A stretch of DNA of 64,000 nt from Siphonodentalium dalli (GCA_032622095.1 CP136068.1:138391989-138455988), one strand, 5' to 3'. Positions 44,411 to 55,924 are shown, numbered from the stretch's first letter. Numbers and translations are program-made. The notes: a model not told the origin generated them from the sequence alone.

Positions 44411-45922
44411 CAGGGGGGGGGGGGGTCGGAAAAAATTTCCAGGCACGTATGATGGGGTGGGTGGGTGTCTCTTGGGTCCAAAAAACAGTTTTTTTCCATA
44501 TGCCAATTTTTTTTTCCATTCCTACTATTGAGTCTTATTTTGATGTGTTTTGAACAGAAACAGGTCATATATAGTTAATACGAATGCTATACTACATATA
44601 GAGGTTATCAGAAGTTGGATCAGTTGCACAATGGCCAACAATAACCCAAATTCAACTTGATAGAACTAGACACTGCGCTATTGGGAAAATAAAATTTAAT
44701 CAGGATTCCATCTACTGATACAACAAAATAAGAATAACTATGCAGAACTCAGGCTGAAAATAAGCAATAAAAATGAAAGCACACTTGACCATATGTGACT
44801 TGGAAATAAAGATATAATAAATAATGGAATAAAATAGACTTTTGACAACGTAAAACAAAATCTTAACAAATAAATTGAAGGCCAACCGGGCCAGCTTGAA
44901 CAATTTCACATTGTTTTCCATGTTAATGTGGATCAGCTTGTAATGTTAATCACAGTAACGAAGATTTTATCGTCACTGATATCGTGAGCAAAAAAAGAAG
45001 TAAAATTGGGCTAATCCATCCATATTATTCGCAATTATACGAAGCCTATTACTTCAGGCAGTGGCTACCAGCCTGCCATTACATGCTATAACATGTTTCC
45101 TCAGTTCTGGTTTCTGAGATGCCCCAAGAAGAGTCACGCATGTATATCATGGTTATGTTTGGTATTAGCATTATTCTTCAAACTGGGATGAACTGGGATG
45201 AACAGTTGTATTTCCCACATGTTTTGATAAACAATTTGATTCCAGCAATACCAGTAATGCCCTAATTAAACGACTCCATAACCACATCAGAATAATGGGT
45301 AATTTTCAGGATTTAGTCGGGAAATTAAAATTAAAGTACCCATTATTCTGCTGTGGTTATGGAGTCGATTAATTAGGGCATTACTGTATATCACATAGCA
45401 AATATAAAAAATATCAAATAATCTGAAATTTGTTGTACCGGTACCATGTATTCTGTAGAATACTCAAATGTGATTATGTGACTAGATCATGTGACTATAT
45501 ATTATGAAAATGAATGTTAATAAAAACCTTGGCACTCTGCCTATATATCCCTAGAAATGTGATTATGTTGGACACATTTCTTGATTATTGACACTTATAT
45601 GATAAATTCAAATAGTATAGTTATCTCATTATGCACTGTTTCTATTCAAATATAGCGCAATAAATTATGATAATGCAGGATAATCAGCTATTTGGTTGCT
45701 CAATTGATAATATTTCTCAAATTTAAGGGGGGTGGGTGTCCAAAACTGACCGGAAAAAAACTTCCTGAAACGGAAAAAAAAGGGTGGGTGTCCAAAATTG
45801 CCTGGAAAAAAAGGCCGGAAACGGAAGAAATTGGGTGGGTGGGTGGTCCGAGCCGGAAAAAAAAATCATCATCATACGTGCCTGGAATTTTTTTTCCGAA
45901 CCCCCCACCCCCCCCCCCCCCG
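44411..45922 (+). mobile_element. CAGGGG...CCCC element, long form, copy d
   Basis: The element is 1512 bp, flanked by the 7-bp duplication ACTCAAC (44404-44410 and 45923-45929). The inverted termini extend beyond the poly-G: GTCGGAAAAAATTTCCAGGC then ACGTATGATG at the left, and CATACGTGCCTGGAATTTTT at the right. A minus-strand frame at 44712-44921 begins MENNVKLFKLA, as in copy e, but then diverges through a frameshift, so I do not treat it as a gene. It contains a TA-flanked hairpin element at 45252-45386. Confidence 0.85.
45252..45386 (+). mobile_element. Mariner-like TA hairpin MITE nested in copy d
   Basis: The termini are CAGTAATGCCCTAATTAA and TTAATTAGGGCATTACTG, with TA at the right flank and TAC at the left. 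The arms include GACTCCATAACCACA and its complement. The equivalent element in copy e (54865-55079) is 80 bp longer because of an added central hairpin. Confidence 0.75.
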
Positions 45923-46509
45923 ACTCAACAGCAAATTTGCAAAAAATTAATGAATTTGAGTCAGGGGTGAGTGCAAAATAGACTAATGGGATTCTATGTA
46001 TACAATGTAAAACAGCATGGTAATTATAATGAAAATGAGTAAATGGCTTATAGTCCATTTTACTCATTTCGTTATAATTATCAGGTTGTTTTGTGATTCT
46101 TTGTGTTTTTTACTTTTATTCTTAGCTAATATTAATTTTTTATTGGATAGTTTCTGTTGAGTATAGCAGGAGATGGCCCCATGAATTTAGGTATAGTTTC
46201 CCTTTAAATCGCAGTTAAATGGACCTGATACTTATGGTACGGATGGCCTTGTTGTAGGTTTTGATTTAGAAATAAAAGTTACACAAAAATTATAAAAAAT
46301 TTCATCAAGAATGTCATTGAGTCTCCGAAATGTCGAAAACAGATAAATAATTTATGGGTTATGCAGTCGGAATATACCAATTAACAAAGAAACTTGAGCG
46401 GGAACATTAAAGAGCGTTCCATGTTAACCTATTTCGGATATGTTAAAATAAAGAACGTAGAACACAGTTAATGAATTTCTATGACTTCGCTAAGTATTTT
46501 CAGAGTACA

Positions 46510-46974
46510 TTAAAGATGCGTTATACGAATTAATGCTCCTATATTACTATTTCGTTGGATTTCGGGGGTAAAAATAGTTAATTCGAGTCGAACCCATCCG
46601 CCAAAGCTCATTGTGATCAGATATCTATTTTTGAAGTTTGTTATTTCCGAGATGTGCAATTAATTGTAGCACATAACAACGTCGTTCAAACTAACGGTGT
46701 CGGACAAAATTGGGGATGAAAATGGATAACTCTAAAAGCAAGTGGTAATACGATCAAATTTCGTGATACCCAAGTGATAATACGGCCATATTTCGTTGAA
46801 CAAAATGTTGATAAATAACACGTTTTGGGAAGATATGATACCATATTTGACAGTGGTTAGCATTATTTTGTTGCAATTAATCGATTCTGATAACTAAAGC
46901 GTATTTTGAAGAAATGTTATTGTTGTTGTATCTTGATGATATGGGAACCATCTGACTGGATTTAGTACCTTTAA
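46510..46974 (+). mobile_element. TTAA TIR element (GGTAC/CCGATC family), copy 2
   Basis: The left TTAA (46510-46513) is followed by AGATGCGTTATACGAATTAA and GCTCCTATATTACTATTTCG. The right end GACTGGATTTAGTACCTTTAA shares its TTAA with the next double-hairpin MITE. The segment CTTGATGATATGGGAACCAT is the complement of sequence at 60100-60130 in the third copy. Confidence 0.7.
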
Positions 46975-47373
46975 CCCTTTACCCAACAAACCGGCCAAAA
47001 CCGGCCAAATAAAGCTTCAACAGCCTAAAATATCTTCGGTCTGTCTCAATAGAACCATACAAATATGGATATCATTGGAACCGGCTCCTTGACCACATTG
47101 TGATAGTTACAGTTATGCCCTGTGCCAATGCATTCTCTTATATATGCGAGTCGACCATAGGTCGCCTCGCATATATAAGAGAATGCATTGGCCTAAAAAA
47201 TATCTTTTTTTTAAACACTTTTTACCATTTTTTCTTACATTCTTTAAACAATTTTATAATTTTTAATGTGTTAAGCCAATGCATTCTCTTATATATGCGA
47301 GGCGACATATGGTCGACTCGCATATATAAGAGAATGCATTGGCACAGGGCCCTTCTGTTGGGTAAAGGGTTAA
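46971..47373 (-). mobile_element. piggyBac-like double-hairpin MITE, copy 6
   Basis: Reverse orientation, TTAA at 46971-46974 and 47370-47373, both hairpins intact (one GACATATGGTCG change). It ends 151 bp upstream of CNBD exon B. Like copy 5, it uses the terminal TTAA of an older TTAA element. Confidence 0.92.
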
Positions 47374-47524
47374 GTCTGAATATTAGCAGTTCCAATATTT
47401 ATCAAATTATTTTTATTTCCTGAGCAAAACAAAAGTGAGAGAATACTAGTCAAATTTACGGCCGGGAATTTATGAGTCCGTTCAAGTCCGCCCACCCACA
47501 ACCATTCACCTTCTGACGTTTCAG

Positions 47525-47612
47525 AGCACATAGTTGACTTGATAAAGAATTGTGAATTTGACTTGTTCGAAGAAGACGAAGTGATACTCAAACAGGGAAA
47601 CATTAATGAATG
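47525..47612 (+). CDS. CNBD protein gene, exon B (first beta strands of the domain)
   Basis: The exon is 88 nt, with acceptor CCTTCTGACGTTTCAG|AG and donor GAATG|GTGAGT. It enters in phase 1 and leaves in phase 2, so CAAG|AG from exon A restores a Glu codon and TG|C with exon C a Cys codon. It encodes EHIVDLIKNCEFDLFEEDEV, then ILKQGNINE. The pattern C.F..(6-8)EVI.KQG..(G) is the hallmark of the first strands of a CNBD, where KQG precedes the turn into the next strand. The usual Gly-Asp after KQG is Asn-Ile here. It is too short to be found by ORF length; it was recognised by motif and phase. Confidence 0.88.
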
Positions 47613-48835
47613 GTGAGTACACGAACAACACTGTAGTCAAAATATATTATATTCGGCACAACTGTGTCTGTTTGTTTACAAGCTACGTATATATAAGTAT
47701 ATAGGTAACATGTGCGATATTTATCTCCAATCAACAATTAAGTCGCCGAAATGTCGACATTATCATTCATTCATGTTTGGGAAGCCATTTAGCACTCAAA
47801 AGAAGCGGCAATGACACAGGTTTGTTTAATATTCCACTAATTTGACCCTTTCTAAATATTAAACCGGCTTGTGCTCCAAATTACACCTAATAATATTCGC
47901 TTTAGAATGTTTACCGGTATCGAAATAGGTCGCTAATACTGGAACTACCTTTGTCGGAGCATTATATGTCACATGGAGACTCATTGAAGTCATACAAAAT
48001 ACAAATTTGAAAACGATGTTGGGTCCCAAACACAAAACGGCCATTTGCACGGCATGGGACATAACAGAGATGTCCGTGTTAGTCTATTCCTGGTGTGGTA
48101 AAACTTAGAGACATATTGTGGACATGTTCGGCTGTGTGCAACTGACAAAGTTAGTATTCAAGCGCTATGCCACTAGGAGGAATGTAGCATTCTACTAACA
48201 TTGTCGAAAATCTGAAACAAATCGATCGTACCACTCCATAGAAAACATCTTCTGAACTATACGCTCAATTGTAAATATTTACTTCTCCGTTCGGGACGCA
48301 TCTATCGGCGATAAACTACCAAAAACGGTTTCGCCACCGAGAGTCACTGCATTTAATTAATATATAAGAATGACGTTGTGTGTCGTCGATTTGAATATAC
48401 TATTTGTAAAAACAACTACTTTGACGAGATTATTCTCTAGTTCTATTTCATCACCCTACCGGAGTGTTTAACATCACTTTAGGGGCGCATGTTTCACTTC
48501 TTTGACGAAATGTCTGCAATAAATACCGAACAAATTTGCCAGTGTGTTAACTAAGGGTACGTTCATGCACTGACAAGTTTTCATGGTATTATTTTAGGCA
48601 TTTCGTCATAGAAAACCATATCGTGCCAGAATATTAACAGCAACATGCATATCAAATGCATCTTTATCAAAACTAACGACATGAGAAGTAAAATTGCTCT
48701 AGTTCCACATGTAACGGTGCTGCTAATATTTGCCTTCAAATACCTGTATGATGGATTCTTGCGAGATAATTGCATGATATTTACAGACAAATGTCGGTAT
48801 AGCAACGCCACACAGTTTTTATTTCTCTCGTACCT

Positions 48836-49367
48836 TACTCGTATTTAAATTCGCGCCGTACTATTTTTCGCGCACACATCGGTGCGCGAATTTAAAACTG
48901 AGCGAAAAATAGTACGACTCCCAAGTTTAATCTAAACAACAGTCCATAGGAAATATACAAGAGGGCTATGTTGCTGAGTTTACGTGTATTATGAATGGTT
49001 GAATAGACAATTATATGTATGCATATATTTACATTCGGCCAACCATTGCTCACAATTCATGGTAACATAGACATTGCTGAAATGCTTGTATAAGAAATAC
49101 TAGGTCGCCACAAAATAATGATGCATGTAGTTACTAGTTTATTGTCTACACGAAGTAAATCCGCCGTGTAATACACACATATACCATCTCCAGCAATGAC
49201 TAAGAACCGAAACTGTCATCAGCTACAAGATATACGATAAAATATCACAGAACTATTACGAAAATATTTTTGTCAGTTTTGATTTCGCGCTGCTAAGTGC
49301 GCGAATTTAAAGTGCGCGAATTCAAAACTGAGCGAAAAATAGTACTGCGCGAATTTAAATACGAGTA
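48836..49367 (+). mobile_element. TIR element (TACTCGTATTTAAATTCGCG family)
   Basis: The left terminus is TACTCGTATTTAAATTCGCG followed by a GTACTATTTTTCGC segment. The right terminus is its complement: GCGAAAAATAGTAC, then CGCGAATTTAAATACGAGTA. Extra copies of the GCGCGAATTTAAA motif lie near both ends. The target duplication is unclear and the superfamily is not assigned. Confidence 0.7.
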
Positions 49368-49370
49368 CGG

Positions 49371-49915
49371 CAGGGGGGTCGGAAAATTTTTTCAGGCACG
49401 TATGGCATTTTTTCGATTTCGATCTTTTTTTGTACCCACCCACCCCCACCGCCAATTATTTTTCCGTTTTCGACAGTTTTTTCCGACCATTTTTTGACAC
49501 CCACCCCCCCTTTTAACACTAAAACAGAGATTTGCGGGGGGAAATTAACTGTAAACAGCTGTATATGAATTTCTGTGCATACTATTTATCATGGATGTTA
49601 ACATGGACATGTAAATAGGAATGAGTCATTTTGAGGTCATTCGGCCAAAAAAACATGGCTGCCAGCAGCCATCTTGGATTTCAAAATTTGCAACAAAATA
49701 CAACACGATAACTGCCTGCAGTCAGTTTACCAGTTAGAATTACATTATTTCTCTCATTCAAAGTGGTTTTGAAGCCCAACTCATTGCCAAAACACTAAAA
49801 AACAAGCAGGAAATTTTTGTTTTAGTTGTGGAAAAAATAGCTTGTTGGTGGCTTTGACCACCCACCCACCCCGGCATACGTGCCGTAATTTTTTTTTTCA
49901 CCACCCCCCCCCCTG
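49371..49915 (+). mobile_element. CAGGGG...CCCCTG element, short form, copy c
   Basis: The element is 545 bp with the 7-bp duplication AGTACGG (49364-49370 and 49916-49922). Internal sequence is the same as copies a and b (ATGTTAACATGGACATGTAA, CATTCGGCCAAAAAAACATG). It is inserted at the right end of the element at 48836. Confidence 0.88.
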
Positions 49916-50203
49916 AGTACGGTAGTTGTTATCTGTGTTACAGATGCATTTTATAAACATTGTTGTGTTTGTTTCCTAGCATAATATAGCCTTTTGTATC
50001 GAAATGCCTGGGGAAAAAAACAAATGCCAGGACAATTAACGAGAGTATGAACGTATCCTAATTATTATTCTATCTTTATTTCCTCCATTCTATGAAGATT
50101 TATAAAGTATGTAACAAATAATCGATATGTACAGAAATGTGAATCAATAATGCTGAATTATAGTAATTGATGTTAAAATCCGACACTGGATATATCTACA
50201 TAT

Positions 50204-50475
50204 GTACACATGATGAATATGATGAGGTTGGTGGTGATGGCGATGGAGATGAGTTTGATGATAATGATGCTGATGATGTGTGTGTTATCAACGATGGCGA
50301 TGTTGTTAATGGTAGTGATGACGACGATGAGGATTATTATTATTATTATGATGATGATAGTGGTGGTGTCGATTGCGACGACTATGATGCTGATAATGAC
50401 GATATAAATGATGATAATGGTGATGATGACGATGATGGTGATGGTGATGATGATGATGATGATAATAATGAAGCG
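50204..50475. repeat. Imperfect (GAT)n microsatellite tract
   Basis: The tract is made of GAT/GGT/GAC-type triplets, dense at 50250-50470. The 110-codon Asp-rich frame across it is the translation of the repeat; no start context, splice sites or flanking domain support a protein. Confidence 0.85.
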
Positions 50476-50929
50476 GGTAGCGTATTCACATACCGGTAAT
50501 CATTTCAAATGATATTCAGTACATGGCACTCTTTGCTCGCAATGTCATAGATATCGCGGTGCCAATGCTCATTCGATTCATAATTTATTATTTGAATTAC
50601 ACTAGTGGTCATATTGGTGATATATCTGCGTTAGTCGCGAAAACAATCACGGGGGTTCAAAGTTAGTTAAAGGCTCACCTAGTGGTGTGTTAGCAAGATT
50701 GATGCCGATTTCTAACTGTGTCAGTATGTGTTTTCGTTGAAACTAGAAAGCGGAGGCCCCGAATTCACGAATCTCCATGCGTTGTCAATCAATTAATCAA
50801 TAGTTTATTTCTCATAAATCATACATCGTATGATATAAAGAAAGTAGATAGACAGACCGACCCCTGGTTCACATTTAACTAAACAATCATTGAATCATGA
50901 CAGGCATTACATCTAACTTTGAAGGATAA

Positions 50930-51332
50930 TTATCATATATATATACACTTATATATATATATATATCTTTATTATCCTCCATATATGGAGATTCATATAT
51001 AAATGTTTATATTATTAGAACAAACACAATTTGGTACATAACACAGTGTATAACAAAAATTAAGATTACAAACATATCTACAACACATGTCTCAATATGT
51101 ATGATGAACCAACTACACATGCACATATACACACATTCATGCACTACAAAAGGTAGACATTCCATTCTACAGCCATATCGTACTTACATACAGAGAAATA
51201 GCATACTCCGAGACGACCAAGCCGGAGTTGGACCCAATTCAGGGATCTCTCTCTCTGGAAGACCCACAAACGCCAATGCCTTTGTGCAGTCTTACCGACT
51301 CGGAGCCGACCATTTCCCAGCACCACTCATGT

Positions 51333-51400
<68 letters not shown>

Positions 51401-51440
51401 TATATATATATACAGCCATATCGTACTTACAGACATACAG
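50930..51440. repeat. TA microsatellites around a GC-richer island
   Basis: (TA)n runs lie at about 50936-50966 and 51336-51412. Between them an island at about 51165-51330 includes CGAGACGACCAAGCCGGAGT and GACTCGGAGCCGACCATTTC. The 20-mer ACAGCCATATCGTACTTACA occurs at about 51171 and again at about 51414, beside the second TA run. The island could be a SINE or a duplicated LINE 3' UTR; I cannot decide. Confidence 0.6.
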
Positions 51441-51612
51441 ACGACAGTCAGACAAGCAGGCATACCAGACAAACAAACAAACGACAGACATACATACATA
51501 CAGACTAATGTACTTACTGGTAAAACAATACACAGATACATGTGATATGAAGAATTACGAACACGCTTATAACTGCATGTTATGGTCGAGTTTATATGAA
51601 GTTTTGGGAGAA

Positions 51613-51885
51613 CTAGTCAGGACTTGGCGTCAGTCGATCAACATATACTCTCCAGAGGAATGCAGCTTTGTTCACGAAAAAGTCTATTAGTTTATTTTCT
51701 TCTTCGGGAGCACAGTATATGTTTTCATGTAGACCTGTTAGTAGAACGCGCGTTTTGGATTCTACATCCAGTTTGTCATACTGCATATAAATGTCTACAT
51801 GAAACAAGTTTAGTAGCCCGAATTCAAAGGTATTTCGATAGTCGCAAATGGAAGAACATTCTATTAAGACATGGTATTCCCAATT
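51613..51885 (-). pseudogene. LINE C-terminus, part 2 (after the insertion)
   Basis: The minus-strand frame opens NWEYHVLIECSSICDYRNTF and continues to a stop at 51613. Its EYH...EC supplies the His and last Cys of the zinc knuckle whose CVLC half ends the fragment at 52564. A stop (TAG) and a one-base shift separate it from the exact join. Order and strand are as expected for one LINE split by an insertion. Confidence 0.6.
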
Positions 51886-51893
51886 CTACCATA

Positions 51894-52567
51894 ATGATAA
51901 CAAACTACTAAAGCAATCAGCCAGGCCATCGTCGGTCAGCGTTTATTGTTCCGAAGACATGTACATATACATGAATTCATTATACACCCTACTCTATCAA
52001 TGCTGTGCAGCGGTCCAGGAACAACCACCCATAAAAACCCTTTTAGGGAAAACCATGATGGAAACCTGTTATCCGAACACTCTGCATGGACACAGCTAGT
52101 GTCGGAAATACACTCTCAATGAAATTTTACACAGAAAAATTTCTTACTCTACACGTTCCATATTTATATAGGAACACATGAATATCATAAGATAAGAACT
52201 TTAAACTATTTTGTATAACAGTGACATGTCTGTCTATCTTAAAATGAGATCAATGAAAATTCTCAAACAAAATCAAATATTTTCAAAGTTTGAAAACAAA
52301 ATTTTTCAAACTCACTATCTCCAAATTGAGCAATATCGCACACTTTAATTAAGTTAATTAAATAAAAATTTGTGTGCTGAACCAACAAAGTTAGGACTAG
52401 AAGTGACTACACTCCACTGATTTCCCGCCGAAATCAATTCTCCAATAACAACTTTTCATTGGCTGCTGGCTTAATGAAAACTCCGCCTACTCATAACATA
52501 CATTATTCATCGAGCTGTGAATACAATACTTTCCCGCTAATACAAGAAAACGCGGGAAAGTTATCAT
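51894..52567 (+). mobile_element. Insertion (about 675 bp) splitting the LINE; CGCGGGAAA repeat, copy 2
   Basis: It separates the two halves of a LINE zinc knuckle. The ends are the short inverted pair ATGATAAC (51894) and GTTATCAT (52567), and GTA beside each end may be the target duplication. The right 190 bp match 37130-37320 (TTCATTGGCTGCTGGC-type, AACTCCGCCTA, TTTCCCGCTAATAC). No ORF is recognised and the superfamily is unknown. Confidence 0.55.
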
Positions 52568-53472
52568 TTTACAAGATCTTTATGTTTGTTGTCACATAAT
52601 ACGCAGGTTTCCTCATTTGTTTCCAGGATACAAATAAGGCGTGCAATAAGTAGATATGATTTTTTATGGGCTGGGTATATGCGACAATTTTCCCATAGCC
52701 GGGACATGCATAACGTTGGATGGACGGCAGAGAACCTGGCAAGTCGAGTATCCTCATTTACGCTCATGTCCCAATATTCTCTATTAACTTTTGACCATGA
52801 TTCGTTTATGGCACATTTCCATGTGGATTTCTTAGGGAATATTGAATTTTCGATGTAGTTCTCAAGAGCTTCGGTCATGTCATATTTGTTAAGAGTGTCA
52901 ATGATGTCAGACATGTAACTTGATAATGAACATGTCGTGCCAACAATGTACTGATATAAGCGCGTGAGAAATACTTGTTTCACAGATTTAGAAGATTTTA
53001 AGTTGCAATCAATCAGTTTATTTCTCATAAACCTAGAGCCGAAGAATGACATTTTACGTTTTTCGATAAGTGACACCATAGACGAGGTTCCGACTAATCC
53101 TTGCGCAATAACCGTTTTTGTACGACGATGAAGGCCCTGGTAATACTTTAAACAGAATCTGTGTGTTCGTTCCAGGCGATCAACGTGTTTTTGGTTCAAA
53201 TTCCAGAGAAGTTCAGACCCGTACAGCCCTTTAGGTATGACCACCGACGAATATATCAACGAGCAACTTGTTGGGGTCATACCACCCGGGTAAAGGCCGG
53301 CGTTGTTGAGCATCATAAACGTGCTACGAGTCTTATCGCATATATGCTCTGTGAATATTCCATTAAAGTCATACTTATCAAGATAAATGCCCAAATGAGT
53401 TATGTTGGTGGTTTCTTTGACATCTGAGGTACCAAGGTTCCAAAGTCGATCCTGGCGCGAAAATTCTGATTG
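52564..53472 (-). pseudogene. LINE protein fragment, region after the reverse transcriptase
   Basis: The minus-strand frame is open from about 53472. It reads FSRQDRLWNLGTSDVKE and THLGIYLDKYDF, then NNAGLYPGGMTP and VIPKGLYGSELLW, followed by VDRLERTHRFCLKYYQGL. The series HLG...GL.P......V.P..LYG.E.W......LE..HRFCLK..QG is typical of the stretch following the reverse transcriptase in many LINE proteins. It ends in CVLC with the rest of the knuckle displaced to 51885. No reverse transcriptase core or 5' part is present. LINE 5' truncation plus a later insertion explains the structure. Confidence 0.8.
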
Positions 53473-54336
53473 TCAATACATGCACACTATACAGGGAGTG
53501 GGATAATAATGTTATTACATAATTAGCCCCTAAATCCAGTCTTTTAATTTTTTAGTAGGACTCATGTGTATTATGATTATACTATTATCGGCACGCCCAG
53601 TGACGTGAACGTTTAGCGCAGTGATGTCGATGTCAATACCGGAACTTTATTATTATTATTATGTTAACTAGAATATAATTATGATACTCGATTTGTGTTG
53701 GGTTAGTTAGTGAGACAAACATGAATAGACACATTTAAAATGGAATTATATATTTTCTTGAAGGTTTCTTTACTTCCTCTTTGGTTGTGATAAGGAAATC
53801 AACATCAATTTTGTTTAACCCTAGCGGTTTCGAGATCGTATTTCCTTGCTAAAATGTGATTATGTGATAAAATGCATCTCAAATTCGTCGCAATTCTGTT
53901 CGAATTTATTAACCTCGCCCACTAAATTCGATTCGTGTCGAGCCGATCGAGTGCATTCGGTTCATAAATTTCGCATAGAATAGCGACTCAGTAGAGATCG
54001 TCAATATATGACACTAATGTGTTTTTTTTTTGCTTACAATGCTGTTTCTTCGTGATCAGGGTAGTGTTGGATTGTATTTCAGAGTGTGGCTTGTACTATA
54101 CTGCATGGGCTGTACGATATCGATTACTGATTGTGCTAACCACTTTTCTGTATAGAATTCTATCATAGAGCTAATCCAATACAAGCGTGCAAACACCGGA
54201 TATACACTCACCTATCCGATAGTTATATGATAATGGAGTCAGTGCTTGGCGAAATTGAAAGCTAATCTTCGCAAGTGGACTGCCAAAAATAGAATTGTTC
54301 AAGAATATTTATACCGAGCATTATTTCTGGCTGACA

Positions 54337-55917
54337 CAGGGGGGGGGGGGGGGGGGTCGAAAAAAAATTCCAGGCACGTATGATGATTTTTATTTTTTCC
54401 GGCCTCGGACCACCCACCCACCCAATTTCTTCCGTTTCCGGTCTTTTTTTCCAGGCAATTTTGGACACCCACCCTTTTTTTTTCCGTTTCAGGAAGTTTT
54501 TTCCGGTCAGTTTTGGACACCCACCCCCCTAAATTTGAGAAAATTATCAATTGAGCAACCAAATAGCTGATTATCCTGCATTATCATAATTTATTGCGCG
54601 ATATTTGAATAGAACAGTGCATAATGAGATAACGATACTATTTGAATTTATTATATAAGTGTCATTAATCAAGAAATGTGTCAACATAATCACATTTCAA
54701 GGGATATATAGACAGAGTGCCAAAGTTTTTATTAACATTCATTTTCATAATATTTAGTCACATGATCTAGTCACATAATCACATTTGAGTATTCTACATA
54801 ATACATGGTACCGGTACAACAAATTTCAGATTATTTGATATTTTGATATTTGCTATGTGATATACAGTAATGCCCTAATTAATCGACTCCATAAACACAG
54901 CAGAATAATAGGTAATTTTTCAGGATTTAGTCGGAAATATGGCTTGTTGTCATTCATCGGAAAGCTCTCGGTGAGAGCTTTCCAATGAATGACAACAAGC
55001 CATATTTCCGACTAAATTGTGAAAAAAATTACTCATTATTCTGCTGTGGTTATGGAGTCGTTTAATTAGGGCATTACTGTATTGCTGGAATCAAATTGTT
55101 TATCAAAACATGTGGAAATACAACTGTTCATCCCAGTTCATCCCAGTTTGAAGAATAATGCTAATACCAAACATAACCATGATATAACCGCGCTACTCTT
55201 CTTGGGGCATCTCAGAAACCAGAACTGAGGAAACATGTTATAGCGTGTAATGGCAGGCTGGTAGCCACTGCCTGAAGTAATAGGCTTCGTAATAATTGGG
55301 AATAATATGGATGGATAGCCCAATTTCACTTCTTTTTTTGCTCACGATATCAGTGACGATAAAATCTTCGTTACTGTGATTAACATTACAAGCTGATCCA
55401 CATTAACATGGAAAACAATGTGAAATTGTTCAAGCTGGCCTGGCTGGCCTTCAATTTATTTGTTAAGATTTTATGTTTTACGTTGTCAAAAGTCTATTTT
55501 ATTCCATTATTTATTATATTTTTATTTCCATGTCACATATGGTCAAGTGTGCTTTCATTTTATTACTTATTTTCAGCTGAGTTCTGCATAGTTATTCTTA
55601 TTTTGTTGTATCAGTAGATGGAATCCTCATTAAATTTTATTTTTCCAATAGCGCAGTTTCTAGTTCTATCAAGTTGAATTTGGGTTATTGTTGGCCATTG
55701 TGCAACTGATCCAACTTCTGATAACCTCTATATGTAGCATAGCATTACAATTAACTATATATGACCCGTTTCTGTTCAAAACACATCAAAATAAGACTCA
55801 ATAGCAGGAATGGAGAAAAAAAATTGGCATATGGAAAAAACTGCATTTTGGACCCAAGAGACACCCACCCACCCCATCATACGTGCCTGGAAATTTTTTC
55901 CGACCCCCCCCCCCCTG
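54337..55917 (-). mobile_element. CAGGGG...CCCCTG element, long form, copy e
   Basis: The element is 1581 bp, in reverse orientation to copy d, with the 7-bp duplication GCTGACA (54330-54336 and 55918-55924). The left end starts CAGG with a run of about 18 G. Apart from the longer nested hairpin (54865-55079) it is collinear with copy d. The frame at 55408-55617 starts MENNVKLFKLAWLAFNLF but is not conserved beyond the first third. Confidence 0.88.
54865..55079 (+). mobile_element. Mariner-like TA hairpin MITE nested in copy e
   Basis: The termini are CAGTAATGCCC and GGGCATTACTG, flanked by TA at 54863-54864 and 55080-55081. The 215 bp fold into a long near-perfect hairpin whose core is GAAAGCTCTCGGTGAGAGCTTTC, written here only as its ends GAAAGCTC and GAGCTTTC. 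Confidence 0.8.
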
Positions 55918-55924
55918 GCTGACA

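Larger units (their letters stand above)
44349..46207 (+). mobile_element. AGGGGTACTG-family TTAA element, copy 3, interrupted
   Basis: The left end TTAAATGGGAGACTGTACCT and the right end AGGTATAGTTTCCCTTTAA are diverged. The internal sequence GGGGGCCATCTCCTACTCTACTCAAC resumes at 45923 with ACTCAACAGC after a 1.5-kb CAGGGG element. This copy is older than the others in its family. Confidence 0.75.
28349..47524 (+). other. CNBD gene intron 1 (about 19.2 kb)
   Basis: The donor is GTAAGA and the acceptor TTCTGACGTTTCAG. The intron is filled with MITEs: TTAA families at 31098, 37779, 42792, 44349 and 46510, double-hairpin MITEs at 35940, 41579, 43161 and 46971, CAGGGG elements at 39342 and 44411, and palindromes at 32092 and 33520. 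Low-level repeats shared between 28590-28730, 35455-35700 and 58980-59220 suggest further old families. No exon could be placed between A and B, and none is needed for phase. Confidence 0.6.
48551..50061 (+). mobile_element. TACGTTCATA-family TIR element, copy 2, twice interrupted
   Basis: The left end CTAAGGGTACGTTCATGCAC and the right end GAGTATGAACGTATCCTA match 35070-35458, with the shared internal CGAGATAATTGCATGATATT. Two other elements lie within it back to back, at 48836-49367 and 49371-49915. Without them the length (about 430 bp) is close to that of copy 1. Confidence 0.7.

Noticed and set aside
50167-50499. 110-codon Asp-rich ORF resembling an acidic protein
   Set aside because: It is the direct translation of a (GAT)n microsatellite, with no flanking coding sequence or splice context.
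55408-55617. MENNVKLFKLA ORF shared by the two long CAGGGG elements
   Set aside because: Similarity ends in a frameshift after the first third (compare 44712-44921). It is too short and too AT/hydrophobic to be a transposase, so it was not called as a gene.
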